DNA of 64,000 nucleotides from Halomonas sp. M4R1S46 (GTDB lineage Bacteria; Pseudomonadota; Gammaproteobacteria; Pseudomonadales; Halomonadaceae), in NCBI RefSeq assembly GCF_025725685.1, contig NZ_CP107008.1:1674001-1738000 (forward strand). The letters are read 5' to 3'. Under the pieces are notes generated by a model, which was not told the DNA's origin, made no database searches, and saw only the letters and a program-made list of their open reading frames with translations. Both the position numbers and the translations under genes were made by a program. This document shows, piece after piece, positions 51,232 through 59,780 of this stretch (position 1 is the stretch's first letter; each line of letters begins with the position of its first letter).

Positions 51232-52557
51232 TCAGTTCACTTGCGTGCCGCACTTCACTCGCGTGAAGAAGTCTTCACCGCCGATCTGGCCGCCCTTGAG
51301 TACCACTTCCAGCCCCTCGAGCGGCGAGCCGGGGGCGATGAGGCGGCATAAGTGTCCGCCCTGGGCCTCATCGAAGGCCACCAGCTCGAGGGCGTCGGCG
51401 CCGAGTCGACGCATGGCATGGCTGGAGGTATCACCGCCGGCGAAGACGATGCGCGGAATGGCCATTTCCTGGCGGAGACGCTGGGCCAGGAGGGCGTACA
51501 CGTCCCCCACGGCCAGGGCCAGGCTATCGCTAGACACTCCGGCGACGAGGTCGGCGTCGCGACGGGTGGTGGCAACAGCGACCGCCTGGCCGGCGGTGAA
51601 GGCCGCCGTCACCTCGCGGGCAAGTCGTTGTGCCAGCGCAGAAGGCGAACGTAGCGCCTCCTCGGGAGGCAGCGCCACGATGCGGCCCCCTTGCGCCTCG
51701 AAATGCTCGAGCTGACCGCGTGTCTGGGGCGAACAGCTGCCGGACAGCACCAGTAGTCGGTTCACCCCGGGATAGGTTGTAGGTAGTGGCTTCCGCTGAT
51801 CCGTGTTCCGCGTGACCAGCCGCCCCAGGGCATCGGCCAGGCCCTGTGCCGCCACGGCCAGGGTGGTGCATCTCTCGGCGAGTTTCAGGATCAACTCGGC
51901 GGCGTGTTCCATCTCGTCCGCATCCGTCGCATCGAGGATCACGAAACGCTCCGCCTCCGCGGCGGATGCCAGACGCTGCCAACCGCCGTCCGCTTCCCGG
52001 TAATCGAGCAGCGTCACTGCCGCCGGCGGGATGGCAGTCTGTGCCATGAGGTGGCATCGTAGGTCCGCTTCGGTCATAGGCGTGGAGGGGTGATGTGCCA
52101 TCGCCGGATTCTGGTCCAGTCGGCAGATCTCATTCCCATAACGCGTGAACAGATGGGAAAAGGCCGTATAGCGGCCGAAGGCCGGCGTGGCGGGCAGGAT
52201 GGGGAAGGCACACCCTGGCCAGTGGCGCCTGGCCAGGTCCATGACATGGCCGATGCTGCCGACCGTGGGCGACGAATCGAAGGTCGAGCACACCTTGAAC
52301 TGCTTGATCCGGGGATTCAGGGCGTTCAGCAGGGCCAGGGCGGGGGCGACTTCCTCGGTCATCGCCGACGGTGCGAGCCCGCGGGCCGTGCCGGCCAGCC
52401 CCACTACGTCCAGTTCGGCGGCCATGTCGAGAATCGCCTCGTGGTTGTTACTGGAGAAGAACAGCCGACCCCGGAGGCCATGGCGGCTGAATTGCGCCAG
52501 GTTCTCCGTCGAGCCGGTGAAGTCGTCGCCATAGAAGGCGGCCAAGAGTCGTTCCAT
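51232..52557 (-). CDS. Second DUF1537 sugar-acid kinase (OiaK-type candidate)
   Basis: 441 residues. It is recognisable as DUF1537 by FYGDDFTGSTENLAQF, FKVCSTFDSSPTVGSIG and FAGGDTSSHAMRRL, but clearly different from OtnK. DUF1537 kinases next to RuBisCO-like proteins include 3-oxo-isoapionate kinase (OiaK) of D-apionate catabolism; the RuBisCO-like gene at 53816 makes that the leading idea. It lies 22 bp after the LacI regulator and is probably co-transcribed with otnK and otnC. Substrate unproven. Confidence 0.78.
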   Translation of the reverse strand: MERLLAAFYGDDFTGSTENLAQFSRHGLRGRLFFSSNNHEAILDMAAELDVVGLAGTARGLAPSAMTEEVAPALALLNALNPRIKQFKVCSTFDSSPTVGSIGHVMDLARRHWPGCAFPILPATPAFGRYTAFSHLFTRYGNEICRLDQNPAMAHHPSTPMTEADLRCHLMAQTAIPPAAVTLLDYREADGGWQRLASAAEAERFVILDATDADEMEHAAELILKLAERCTTLAVAAQGLADALGRLVTRNTDQRKPLPTTYPGVNRLLVLSGSCSPQTRGQLEHFEAQGGRIVALPPEEALRSPSALAQRLAREVTAAFTAGQAVAVATTRRDADLVAGVSSDSLALAVGDVYALLAQRLRQEMAIPRIVFAGGDTSSHAMRRLGADALELVAFDEAQGGHLCRLIAPGSPLEGLEVVLKGGQIGGEDFFTRVKCGTQVN

Positions 52558-52579
52558 GCGGTGTTCCCCGTTGCCATTG

Positions 52580-53626
52580 TCAGGTGCTTTCGCGGACGGT
52601 CAATCGATAGCCGATATCGATGCGAGGCCGCGAGGGTGACCGACCTTCCAGGCACTCCAACAGCAGCTTCGCTGCCTCCACTCCCATCTCGAAACGCGGT
52701 ACCGAGACGGTGGTGAGCCTGGGCGTCAGGTGTTCCCCGAGTGACAGGCCAAGGTAGCTGCCCATGGCGATGTCCTCCGGCACGCGGATGCCTCGCCGGT
52801 TGGCCTCGAGGAGCGCGCCAGCGGCCAGGTTGTCATTGGCGAAGTGAATCGCCTCGAGGTCGGGGCGGGCCTCCATTGCCTCGAGGAACACCTGGCGTCC
52901 GGCCGAATAAGACGACGGCGCCTCGCTTGCGAACAACAGATCACTCTCGACCCCCGCCGCGGCCAGCTCTTCGCGATGCCCTTCGTAACGTTGTTGCGCG
53001 CGATAGTCACGCGTCATCCCAACCCCAAGGAAGGCGATGCGACGATAGCCACGATCAAGCAGGTGCCGGGCCATGCAGGCGCCGGCCCTGCGATTGTCGA
53101 TGCCCACATTCATGTCGATGCAGGATGTGCCCAGCTCCATGATCTCGATCACCGGCCGTCCCCAGGCCTGGAGGCGTCGCACGGTTCTGTCGTGATGCCG
53201 CAGACCTGTCAGGATCACCCCCGATGGCGAGTAACCCAGCACTGAATCGACCAGCGTCGCCTCACGGTCCAAGTCGAAATCGGTCGACCCCAGCAACACC
53301 TGGTAGCCAGCATTCTCGAGGGTCTGCTGGATGCCATGTACTACCTCGATGAAGGTCAAGATCGACAACGATGGCACCACGACGGGGATGACTCGCGTAC
53401 CCGCCGACGCCAGTCCGCCGGCGATAAGGTTCGGCACGTAGCCCAATCTCGCCACGGCCTGGTCGACGCGTTCGCGTAATTTTGCCGATACCTTGTCCGG
53501 CGTATTCAAGGCACGCGATACCGTGATCGGGGCCACCCCGGCTTCCTTCGCCACATCACCGATGGTGATCCGGTTATCGCCGTGGTGGCGGCGTCTTCCC
53601 CGGGGCACCGGCTTCTCGTTCGCCAT
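52580..53626 (-). CDS. LacI-family transcriptional repressor
   Basis: 348 residues. A basic N-terminal arm is followed by the LacI helix-turn-helix ITIGDVAKEAGVAPITVSRAL (residues 21-40 region) and hinge, then a periplasmic-binding-like effector domain (VVPSLSILTFIEVVHGIQ). It is divergent from the RuBisCO-like/TRAP operon. Two copies of the LacI-type palindrome TGGTAGCGCTACCA lie in the 190-bp gap, so it most likely represses both directions until a pathway sugar acid binds. Confidence 0.93.
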   Translation of the reverse strand: MANEKPVPRGRRRHHGDNRITIGDVAKEAGVAPITVSRALNTPDKVSAKLRERVDQAVARLGYVPNLIAGGLASAGTRVIPVVVPSLSILTFIEVVHGIQQTLENAGYQVLLGSTDFDLDREATLVDSVLGYSPSGVILTGLRHHDRTVRRLQAWGRPVIEIMELGTSCIDMNVGIDNRRAGACMARHLLDRGYRRIAFLGVGMTRDYRAQQRYEGHREELAAAGVESDLLFASEAPSSYSAGRQVFLEAMEARPDLEAIHFANDNLAAGALLEANRRGIRVPEDIAMGSYLGLSLGEHLTPRLTTVSVPRFEMGVEAAKLLLECLEGRSPSRPRIDIGYRLTVREST

Positions 53627-53682
53627 GGGTTCATGTCCTCGTTCGGTACGGGTTGCGTGCTGTATCCCAGTCTAGGTTGAAT

Positions 53683-53704
53683 CTCATGGTAGCGCTACCA
53701 TGAG
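53683..53704. promoter_or_regulatory. LacI-type operator 1
   Basis: CTCATGGTAGC-GCTACCATGAG is a perfect 22-bp palindrome containing the core TGGTAGCGCTACCA, with the central CG step typical of LacI-family sites. It is 57 bp upstream of the repressor gene start. Confidence 0.88.
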
Positions 53705-53732
53705 AGGCCTGCTAGGCTGAGATGCAGATATT

Positions 53733-53746
53733 TGGTAGCGCTACCA
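53733..53746. promoter_or_regulatory. LacI-type operator 2
   Basis: A second exact TGGTAGCGCTACCA. Its centre is 46 bp from that of operator 1, and it lies 70 bp upstream of the RuBisCO-like gene. Paired sites allow cooperative or looped repression of the divergent promoters. Confidence 0.88.
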
Positions 53747-53815
53747 TATTACCCGTGCTAGCTTGCTCGTAAACAATGACAACCGACCGGCTCAAGCCGG
53801 CCCAGGAGCACGCCA

Positions 53816-55105
53816 ATGGCGACTTCCCGGAACCCGGGGCAGAGTCCGCGGCTCACCGCCAGCTATCGCATTGAAACTCCATGCGACCCCGAACGGGCCG
53901 CCGAGGCGATGGCCGGCGAACAATCTTCCGGCACCTTCCTCAAGCTGGCAGGGGAGACCGAGGCCCTGCGTGAACGGCATGCCGCCCGGGTCGAAGCGGT
54001 GACCCGTCGGGAGACGGTCGCCACGCCGTCCCTGCCGGGAGCCCTTCCCGGGGAGGCCTATACACGAGCCGACGTGACCCTGTCATGGCCGCTCGAGAAC
54101 ATCGGGGCCAGCCTGCCCAATCTGCTTGCCACGGTGCTGGGCAACCTCACCGAGCTGCGGGAACTCTCCGGCATTCGCTTGATGGACATGGGACTGCCGA
54201 CCCGCTTCATCGAGGCGTTGCCCGGCCCACAATACGCGATTGACGGCACACGATCCTTGACCGGTGTGGGGCACGGTCCCCTGATCGGCACCATCATCAA
54301 GCCCAGTGTCGGGCTGTCTCCGGAGGAGACGGCGGCCCTGGTCAAACAGCTCATCGAGGCCGGGATCGACTTCATCAAGGACGACGAGTTGATCGCCGAT
54401 CCTCCCTATTCGCCATTGCGCGAGCGGGTCCCCGCTGTCATGCGGGTCATCGAGGAGCACGCCCAACGGACCGGGCGCAAGCCGATGTATGCCTTCAATA
54501 TCACCGGCGACACTGACGAGATGCGCCATCGTCACGACCTGGTCCGCGACCATGGAGGGACCTGCGTCATGGCGAGCGTCAACTGGATCGGCCTGGGGGC
54601 CCTGGTGGCGCTGCGACGCCATGCGCAATTAGCGATTCATGGCCATCGCAACGGGTGGGGACTGTTCTATCGCCACCCGCAGATCGGCATGAGCTATCGC
54701 GCCTATCAGGTACTGCTGAGACTGGCGGGGGCCGACCACCTGCACGTCAATGGACTCGCCAGTAAGTTCGCCGAAGCCGATGCGTCGGTGATCGACTCCG
54801 CCCGTGCCTGCCTGAGGCCGCTGCTTGAACGGCCGGGGAGAGATGACCGCGCCATGCCGGTGTTTTCCTCGGCGCAAACCGTTCATCAGGCCCATGCCAC
54901 CTTCACTCAGTTGCAGTCGACCGATCTCATTTACACCTGCGGGGGAGGCATCATGGCTCACCCCGACGGAGTCGCGGCCGGATGCCGCAGCATACGTGCC
55001 GCCTGGGAGGCCGCGTCCAGCGGGGTCTCCCTGGAGGATCACGCCAACCAGGAACCCGACCTCGCGGTCGCGTTGCGGGCCTTTCGCAGCCCGTTTTCAG
55101 GATGA
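53816..55105 (+). CDS. RuBisCO-like protein (form IV), OiaC/OiaX candidate
   Basis: 429 residues with the N-terminal alpha/beta domain and C-terminal TIM barrel of the RuBisCO fold. Residues at RuBisCO catalytic positions: K162 (IIKPSVG), FIKDDE with carbamylatable K188 and D190/E191, IHGHR (H275), DHLHVNG and K317 (ASKFAE), and CGGGIMAHPDG for phosphate binding. With a DUF1537 kinase, this recalls the 3-oxo-isoapionate-4-phosphate decarboxylase or transcarboxylase/hydrolase (OiaC, OiaX) of D-apionate catabolism, which use an RLP. It is first in the operon with the TRAP transporter. Which reaction it does is inference; CO2 fixation is not expected. Confidence 0.85.
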   Translation: MATSRNPGQSPRLTASYRIETPCDPERAAEAMAGEQSSGTFLKLAGETEALRERHAARVEAVTRRETVATPSLPGALPGEAYTRADVTLSWPLENIGASLPNLLATVLGNLTELRELSGIRLMDMGLPTRFIEALPGPQYAIDGTRSLTGVGHGPLIGTIIKPSVGLSPEETAALVKQLIEAGIDFIKDDELIADPPYSPLRERVPAVMRVIEEHAQRTGRKPMYAFNITGDTDEMRHRHDLVRDHGGTCVMASVNWIGLGALVALRRHAQLAIHGHRNGWGLFYRHPQIGMSYRAYQVLLRLAGADHLHVNGLASKFAEADASVIDSARACLRPLLERPGRDDRAMPVFSSAQTVHQAHATFTQLQSTDLIYTCGGGIMAHPDGVAAGCRSIRAAWEAASSGVSLEDHANQEPDLAVALRAFRSPFSG

Positions 55106-55152
55106 AGCATCGATCACGCCAATTACGCGCAATCCGCCAAGGAGAAGCCGAC

Positions 55153-56127
55153 ATGAAGACAATAAAAGCTAGCGGCATCGTGCTCGCCGGTCTCGTCACT
55201 CTGGGAACCGCAGTGAACGCCTCTGCCGAGGAGTTGGCCATCGCCATTCACGTGGAACCTTCGCACGCCATGTTCAAGGTTGGTGAACGGCTCAAGCAGA
55301 GCATCGAGGAACAGACCGACGGCGAGTACTCGGTGACTCTGCTGGGTACCGAGGTCGGCGGCGAACGCGACCACCTGGAGGGGGCCAGCTACGGGGAGTA
55401 TGCCATCGCCCTGGGGGGCTCAATGCCCATGACCCTGTATGCCGAGAAATTCGCCGCCGCTGACCTGCCGTTCGTCTACGGCTCCAGCGACGAGGCCCGC
55501 GAGGTCTATCGGGGCGAGAGCGGTGACTTGCTCAACGAGCAGTTGATCGCCAACGGCAACATCCGCCTTGTAGGACTCTCGGCACGCAATCCGCGCAACC
55601 TGACTTCCAACTTCCCTGTCAAGACGCCGGAGGACATCGAGGGCGTGCGCATGCGGGTGCCCGAGATCGCCCCCTGGATCAAGATCTGGGAGCAGACCGG
55701 CGCGCTGCCGAGTCCCATTGCCTGGCCCGAGGTCTACACCTCGCTGCAGACCGGGGTGATCGAGATGCAGGAGAACCCGGTCGACTTGATCCACGCCGGC
55801 AAGCTCTACGAGGTGCAGGACTACATCAACCGCACCGAGCACGTGTACTCCTTCTTCCACTGGCTGATGAACGAGGACTTCTATCAGGGGCTATCCGAGG
55901 AGGATCGCGAGATCATCCTCGGGGCTATCGAGGAAGCCACCAGCTGGGGTGACGAGATGGTCGCCAATGGCGAGGAAGAGATGTACGCCAAGCTCAAGGA
56001 TGAAGGGATGGAAGTTGTGGAACCGGATGTTGCGGCCTTCCGCAGCGCTGCGGAACCCGCCATCCGCGAGATCGCCAATGGCTACCATCCCTCGGTACGT
56101 GACTACGTGCTGTCGCTGATCGAGTGA
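55153..56127 (+). CDS. TRAP transporter substrate-binding protein (DctP family)
   Basis: 324 residues, start at 55153 with GGAG upstream, signal peptide ending near residue 25 (VNASA). The DctP signature region GVRMRVPEIAPWIKIWEQTG and the arginine of RNPRNLTS, which usually salt-bridges a carboxylate of the ligand, are present. This fits a sugar-acid ligand. It is followed by the small and large TRAP membrane subunits. Confidence 0.93.
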   Translation: MKTIKASGIVLAGLVTLGTAVNASAEELAIAIHVEPSHAMFKVGERLKQSIEEQTDGEYSVTLLGTEVGGERDHLEGASYGEYAIALGGSMPMTLYAEKFAAADLPFVYGSSDEAREVYRGESGDLLNEQLIANGNIRLVGLSARNPRNLTSNFPVKTPEDIEGVRMRVPEIAPWIKIWEQTGALPSPIAWPEVYTSLQTGVIEMQENPVDLIHAGKLYEVQDYINRTEHVYSFFHWLMNEDFYQGLSEEDREIILGAIEEATSWGDEMVANGEEEMYAKLKDEGMEVVEPDVAAFRSAAEPAIREIANGYHPSVRDYVLSLIE

Positions 56128-56210
56128 GTGAGCGGGCGGTTCGGCACGCCGACGGCGATGCTGGACCGCCCTACATCTCCTGACTGACTCACTTCTGACC
56201 GGAGGTCCCC

Positions 56211-56726
56211 GTGAAAACCGCGGAACGCATCACCAATGCGATCGACCTGTGCTGGAAGCTGTTGACCGCTGTCGTCATGACGGCCTTCGCCCTGATGCTG
56301 ATCATCATGGCCATCCAGGTCATCTCGCGCTATGCCCTGGGCATGGCGGTCCCCTGGACCGATGAAGCCTCCCGCTATCTGTTCCTGGCGGAAATCTTCC
56401 TGGGGTCTGTACTGGCGCTACGTTACCAGGAGCACATCCGCATCACCGTGGTGACGGATCTCCTGCCGACCCCGCTGCGTCATGTGGCGAACGCCCTGGC
56501 GGACCTCGTCTGCATGCTGGTGCTGCTGATGCTGATCGTCGGCGCCTGGAACATGATGGAGCGAACCGCAGGGGTCATGGCCAGCACCTTCAACATGAGC
56601 TTTTCCTACATTTATCTGATCCAGATGGTTTCCGCCCTTCTCATGATGGGCATCTTCCTCAGCGACCTGTGCCTGCGCATCGTCGCTGCCCGTCAGCTCA
56701 CCCACAAACAAAGCCGGAGTCACTGA
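56211..56726 (+). CDS. TRAP transporter small membrane subunit (DctQ family)
   Basis: 171 residues with four membrane helices; GTG start at 56211 with GGAGG six bases upstream. AVPWTDEASRYLFLAEIFLG is the conserved DctQ segment. It pairs with the large subunit two bases downstream. Confidence 0.92.
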   Translation: MKTAERITNAIDLCWKLLTAVVMTAFALMLIIMAIQVISRYALGMAVPWTDEASRYLFLAEIFLGSVLALRYQEHIRITVVTDLLPTPLRHVANALADLVCMLVLLMLIVGAWNMMERTAGVMASTFNMSFSYIYLIQMVSALLMMGIFLSDLCLRIVAARQLTHKQSRSH

Positions 56727-56728
56727 CC

Positions 56729-58021
56729 ATGGAAGTGTTCGCCATCATGTTCATCGGCCTGATCGTCCTGCTGATGATCGGAGTGCCCGTGGCCTTCGCC
56801 ATGATCGCCTCCTCCGCGTTGGTGCTGGGCTATACGCGGGGGTTCGATGCCATCCCCCTGGAGATGATCTCCCAGCGCACCCTCTATGGGGTCAACAGTT
56901 TCACCCTGCTGGCGATTCCGGCCTTCCTGTTCATCGGGCGGTTGATGAATTCGGCGGGCATCTCGGATCGCGTCTTCGACGTCGCCCGCACCATGGTCGG
57001 CCATTTCAAGGGCGGACTCGGCCATGTCAACGTGGTAGCCAGCATGCTCTTCGCCGGGATGTCCGGGTCGGCGGTCGCCGATGCCGGCGGGCTCGGCGCG
57101 CTGGAGATCAAGGCCATGGAGGATGACGGCTACCCGACGGGCTTCAGTGCTGCGGTGACCGCCAGTTCGGCCACTATCGGTCCGATCATTCCGCCGAGCA
57201 TTCCCGCGGTCATCTACGGCGCGCTGGCCAATGCCTCGATTGCCGCCATCTTCCTGGCTTCGATCATTCCCGGGCTGTTCATGGGGCTGGGGCTGATGGT
57301 CATGGTGGCGATCATTTCCCATCGCCGTGGTTTTCCCACCCGGGCCAGGGCGCGTCTCGACGAGTTCCTGCGGGCCATCTCGCGGGGCCTGCTGCCGATG
57401 CTGACTCCGCTGATCATCATCGTGGGGATCCTCTCGGGCGTGTTTACCCCCACCGAGGCCTCGGTTGTCGCGCTCCTCTATTGCATGATCATCTCATTCC
57501 TGGTCTACCGCTCGATCACCTTCCGTGACTTCCTGGGCATCCTGCGAGCCACGGCCATCGATACCGCTGCGCTGCTGTTCATCATCGCCGGCAGTGCCCT
57601 CTACAGCTGGGTACTGGCGCGCTACCAGGTCACCGCGCTGGTGGCGGACTTCCTGCTCGCCACCGTGACCGATCCCCTGGCGCTGATCCTGTTGCTGGCC
57701 GCGTTCATCCTGCTGATCGGCCTGTTCATCGACTCGGTGCCGGCGCTGTTCCTGCTCACGCCGCTGCTGGTGCCGGTGGTGACGCAATACGGTATCGATC
57801 CCGTGCACTTCGGCGTAGTGATGATCTTCACCCTGATGATCGGCTTGATCACGCCCCCGGTGGGGACGGTTCTGTTCACCATACAGAAAATCACCGGCAT
57901 GTCGTTCGTGGGGCTGGTGCGGGAGACCATTCCCTTCTACATCCCGCTGTTCGTGGTGCTGCTGATCATCACCTGCTTCCCGGCGATCGTCATGTTCCTG
58001 CCCAACCTGGTGCTCAACTGA
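56729..58021 (+). CDS. TRAP transporter large membrane subunit (DctM family)
   Basis: 430 residues, about twelve helices. The glycine-rich MSGSAVADAGGLGALEIKAM and SSATIGPIIPPSIPAVIYG motifs, and the second-half ITPPVGTVLF, are standard DctM/SiaM features. It drives Na+-coupled uptake of the ligand delivered by the binding protein. Confidence 0.95.
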   Translation: MEVFAIMFIGLIVLLMIGVPVAFAMIASSALVLGYTRGFDAIPLEMISQRTLYGVNSFTLLAIPAFLFIGRLMNSAGISDRVFDVARTMVGHFKGGLGHVNVVASMLFAGMSGSAVADAGGLGALEIKAMEDDGYPTGFSAAVTASSATIGPIIPPSIPAVIYGALANASIAAIFLASIIPGLFMGLGLMVMVAIISHRRGFPTRARARLDEFLRAISRGLLPMLTPLIIIVGILSGVFTPTEASVVALLYCMIISFLVYRSITFRDFLGILRATAIDTAALLFIIAGSALYSWVLARYQVTALVADFLLATVTDPLALILLLAAFILLIGLFIDSVPALFLLTPLLVPVVTQYGIDPVHFGVVMIFTLMIGLITPPVGTVLFTIQKITGMSFVGLVRETIPFYIPLFVVLLIITCFPAIVMFLPNLVLN

Positions 58022-58063
58022 CGCTCGTCGACAACGACTATCCAACAAGAAGGAGAGTTCATC

Positions 58064-59017
58064 ATGTCCGTATTGATCACCGGCGGGCTCGGCCACGTCG
58101 GCTCCTGGGTGGCCTACCAACTAGCCAAGAAGGGCAAGAAAGTTGTCATCTGCGATATGGCGGCCAGTCACTTCGACCGACTGGGCCTCGACTACCTGGA
58201 AGAGGTTCGCGACCAGCTGATCCTGGAAAGCATCGATGTGCTGGATTACCACAGCCTCTTCGAGCTGATGCTGCGTCACCGCGATGACCTGGAAGGGGTG
58301 ATCCATGGCGTCTCGGTGATTGCCGGCCCGCATTTCCAGACCCGTCCGTATAAGCACATCTCGATCAATGCCAGCGGGACCCTCAATGTACTCGAGACCT
58401 GCCGGATCCTGGGCATCGACAAGGTCGTCAACATGAGCTCCGGCGCCGTCTATGGCGATGCGCCGGGTCCCCAGCACGAGGCGACGCCCTACAAGGCGAC
58501 CGACCTCTACGGCGCCACCAAGATCGCCGGCGAGCTCTACGGCCTGCAATACACCGACACCTTCGGCATGGACGTCAGGAACGCGCGGTTGTTCTTCGTC
58601 TACGGCCCCGGCAAGCGGCCGTCGCACATGCACCAGGTCTATCAGGCCATGTTCGGTCCACTGGAGGGCCTGGATGACATTCAGGCCCCCAACGGCTCGG
58701 AGCAGGCACTGGACTGGACTCATGTCCATGACACGGCGGCGGGCATCGTGCAACTGTTCGAGAAGGAGGGTGTCATCCACCGCAACTTCAATATCTCTAG
58801 CGGGGTGACCGTGGAGCATCTCGACATCGTCGAGCACGTCGCCGACGTCGTCGGCAAGCGCTCCAACGTTCAGCTTGGGCCGGGACCGTTCGTGATTCGC
58901 GGGGCCCCGCTGGATATCTCGCTGGCAAAGCAGGAACTCGGCTTCTCCCCGCGGTTCACCGACATTCGTGAGGGGCTTCGCGATTACTGGGAGTGGCTGA
59001 AGGATGTTAAGGCTTGA
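58064..59017 (+). CDS. NAD-dependent epimerase/dehydratase-family oxidoreductase (extended SDR)
   Basis: 317 residues. N-terminal GGLGHVGSW cofactor loop, and the catalytic SSGAVYG...YGATK (Tyr/Lys pair), as in UDP-glucose-epimerase-like enzymes. As the last gene of the RLP/TRAP operon it probably oxidises or isomerises the imported sugar or sugar acid, perhaps replacing the ApnO or OtnI step that is not seen here. AAGGAGAG lies ten bases before the ATG. The exact reaction is unknown. Confidence 0.85.
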   Translation: MSVLITGGLGHVGSWVAYQLAKKGKKVVICDMAASHFDRLGLDYLEEVRDQLILESIDVLDYHSLFELMLRHRDDLEGVIHGVSVIAGPHFQTRPYKHISINASGTLNVLETCRILGIDKVVNMSSGAVYGDAPGPQHEATPYKATDLYGATKIAGELYGLQYTDTFGMDVRNARLFFVYGPGKRPSHMHQVYQAMFGPLEGLDDIQAPNGSEQALDWTHVHDTAAGIVQLFEKEGVIHRNFNISSGVTVEHLDIVEHVADVVGKRSNVQLGPGPFVIRGAPLDISLAKQELGFSPRFTDIREGLRDYWEWLKDVKA

Positions 59018-59210
59018 AAGTGTCTCCCAGCTGGCTAGGCTGGAAAGTCTGAACTGTGACTAGTATCGAAGTTGTTGTTTCTCTCTTTCCGTCACAGAAA
59101 AGGAGTCAATCGAGCTTTGTAAGAAAGAGTCAGCAACAAATAAAAACTTTGATTAAAATTTTAGCGGGACAATAATCCTGAAAGCGATAATATTATTGTC
59201 TGATTATGTG

Positions 59211-59242
59211 AAAAAGGTTGCGGAATATACGTGACCTTTTTT
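59211..59242 (+). terminator. Terminator-like hairpin after the SDR operon
   Basis: AAAAAGGT and ACCTTTTTT pair over 8 bp around a 15-base loop, ending in a T-run on the plus strand. Confidence 0.55.
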
Positions 59243-59692
59243 GCTTATCCTAACCCATACCATGGTTGGGCAGTATGTATCAAAGGTTAAAAACCTATAG
59301 ATCTATATGCTAACTTTCGCGAGGCGTGTCACCATGTGCCTATAACCCTTTTCAGCATATTAGGTTTCGCAGGAAAGTAGGTTCTGCTAATTTTAGCTAT
59401 TCTGCAGAAGCAGAGGTGAGGTATGAAAGGACGCTTCGTGCTAGTCTAGCCCCAGCCGGTCGACGATCAAGGATCATCGTCCCGCTACCTCAGCCGATGT
59501 GGTCTTACCCAGCAATCGTATACACCGACAGATTTCAGGTAGAGTCTGAAGGGGCTCCTGCTATTTGGAGTTCATGCTCAGGACTTTATCGGTGATTTTA
59601 ACAAAAGGGGAGAGTTGGTCGCTAACAGCGGCGACTGAAGCAGTGGGCTATATTATGATTCGCTGTATGTCCGCTTCTGGCCGGGTGAAGAA

Positions 59693-59746
59693 CTTTAGCC
59701 TATGCTGATGGGGTGGCTGAGGTAGTTGACGACCCGAAGCGGACCT
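59693..59746. repeat. Island repeat, left copy
   Basis: TTTAGCCTATGCTGATG followed, after a diverged stretch, by TGACGACCCGAAGCGGACCT. The same two blocks recur in the same orientation at 63131-63183, so the pair brackets gajAB. The GACCC-AAGCGGAC core is also at 45041. Confidence 0.7.
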
Positions 59747-59780
59747 TCGCGTCGTAAGGTAAGCCGCTTGTTTATCGTAG

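Larger units (their letters stand above)
59018..59780. other. 760-bp AT-rich gap between the sugar-acid operon and gajAB
   Basis: GC content falls sharply here. It contains a terminator-like stem (59211-59242) and a short repeat (59693-59746). An 89-codon open frame at 59326-59595 shows no recognisable protein features and is not called. Nothing else is supported. Confidence 0.5.

Noticed and set aside
53816..55105. True RuBisCO large subunit (carbon fixation)
   Set aside because: The sequence has the fold and several active-site residues but differs from form I-III, and no phosphoribulokinase or small subunit is near. The kinase and TRAP context points to sugar-acid breakdown.
59326..59595. 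89-codon plus-strand open frame in the AT-rich gap
   Set aside because: No ribosome-binding site of note, no recognisable protein features, and composition typical of non-coding DNA.
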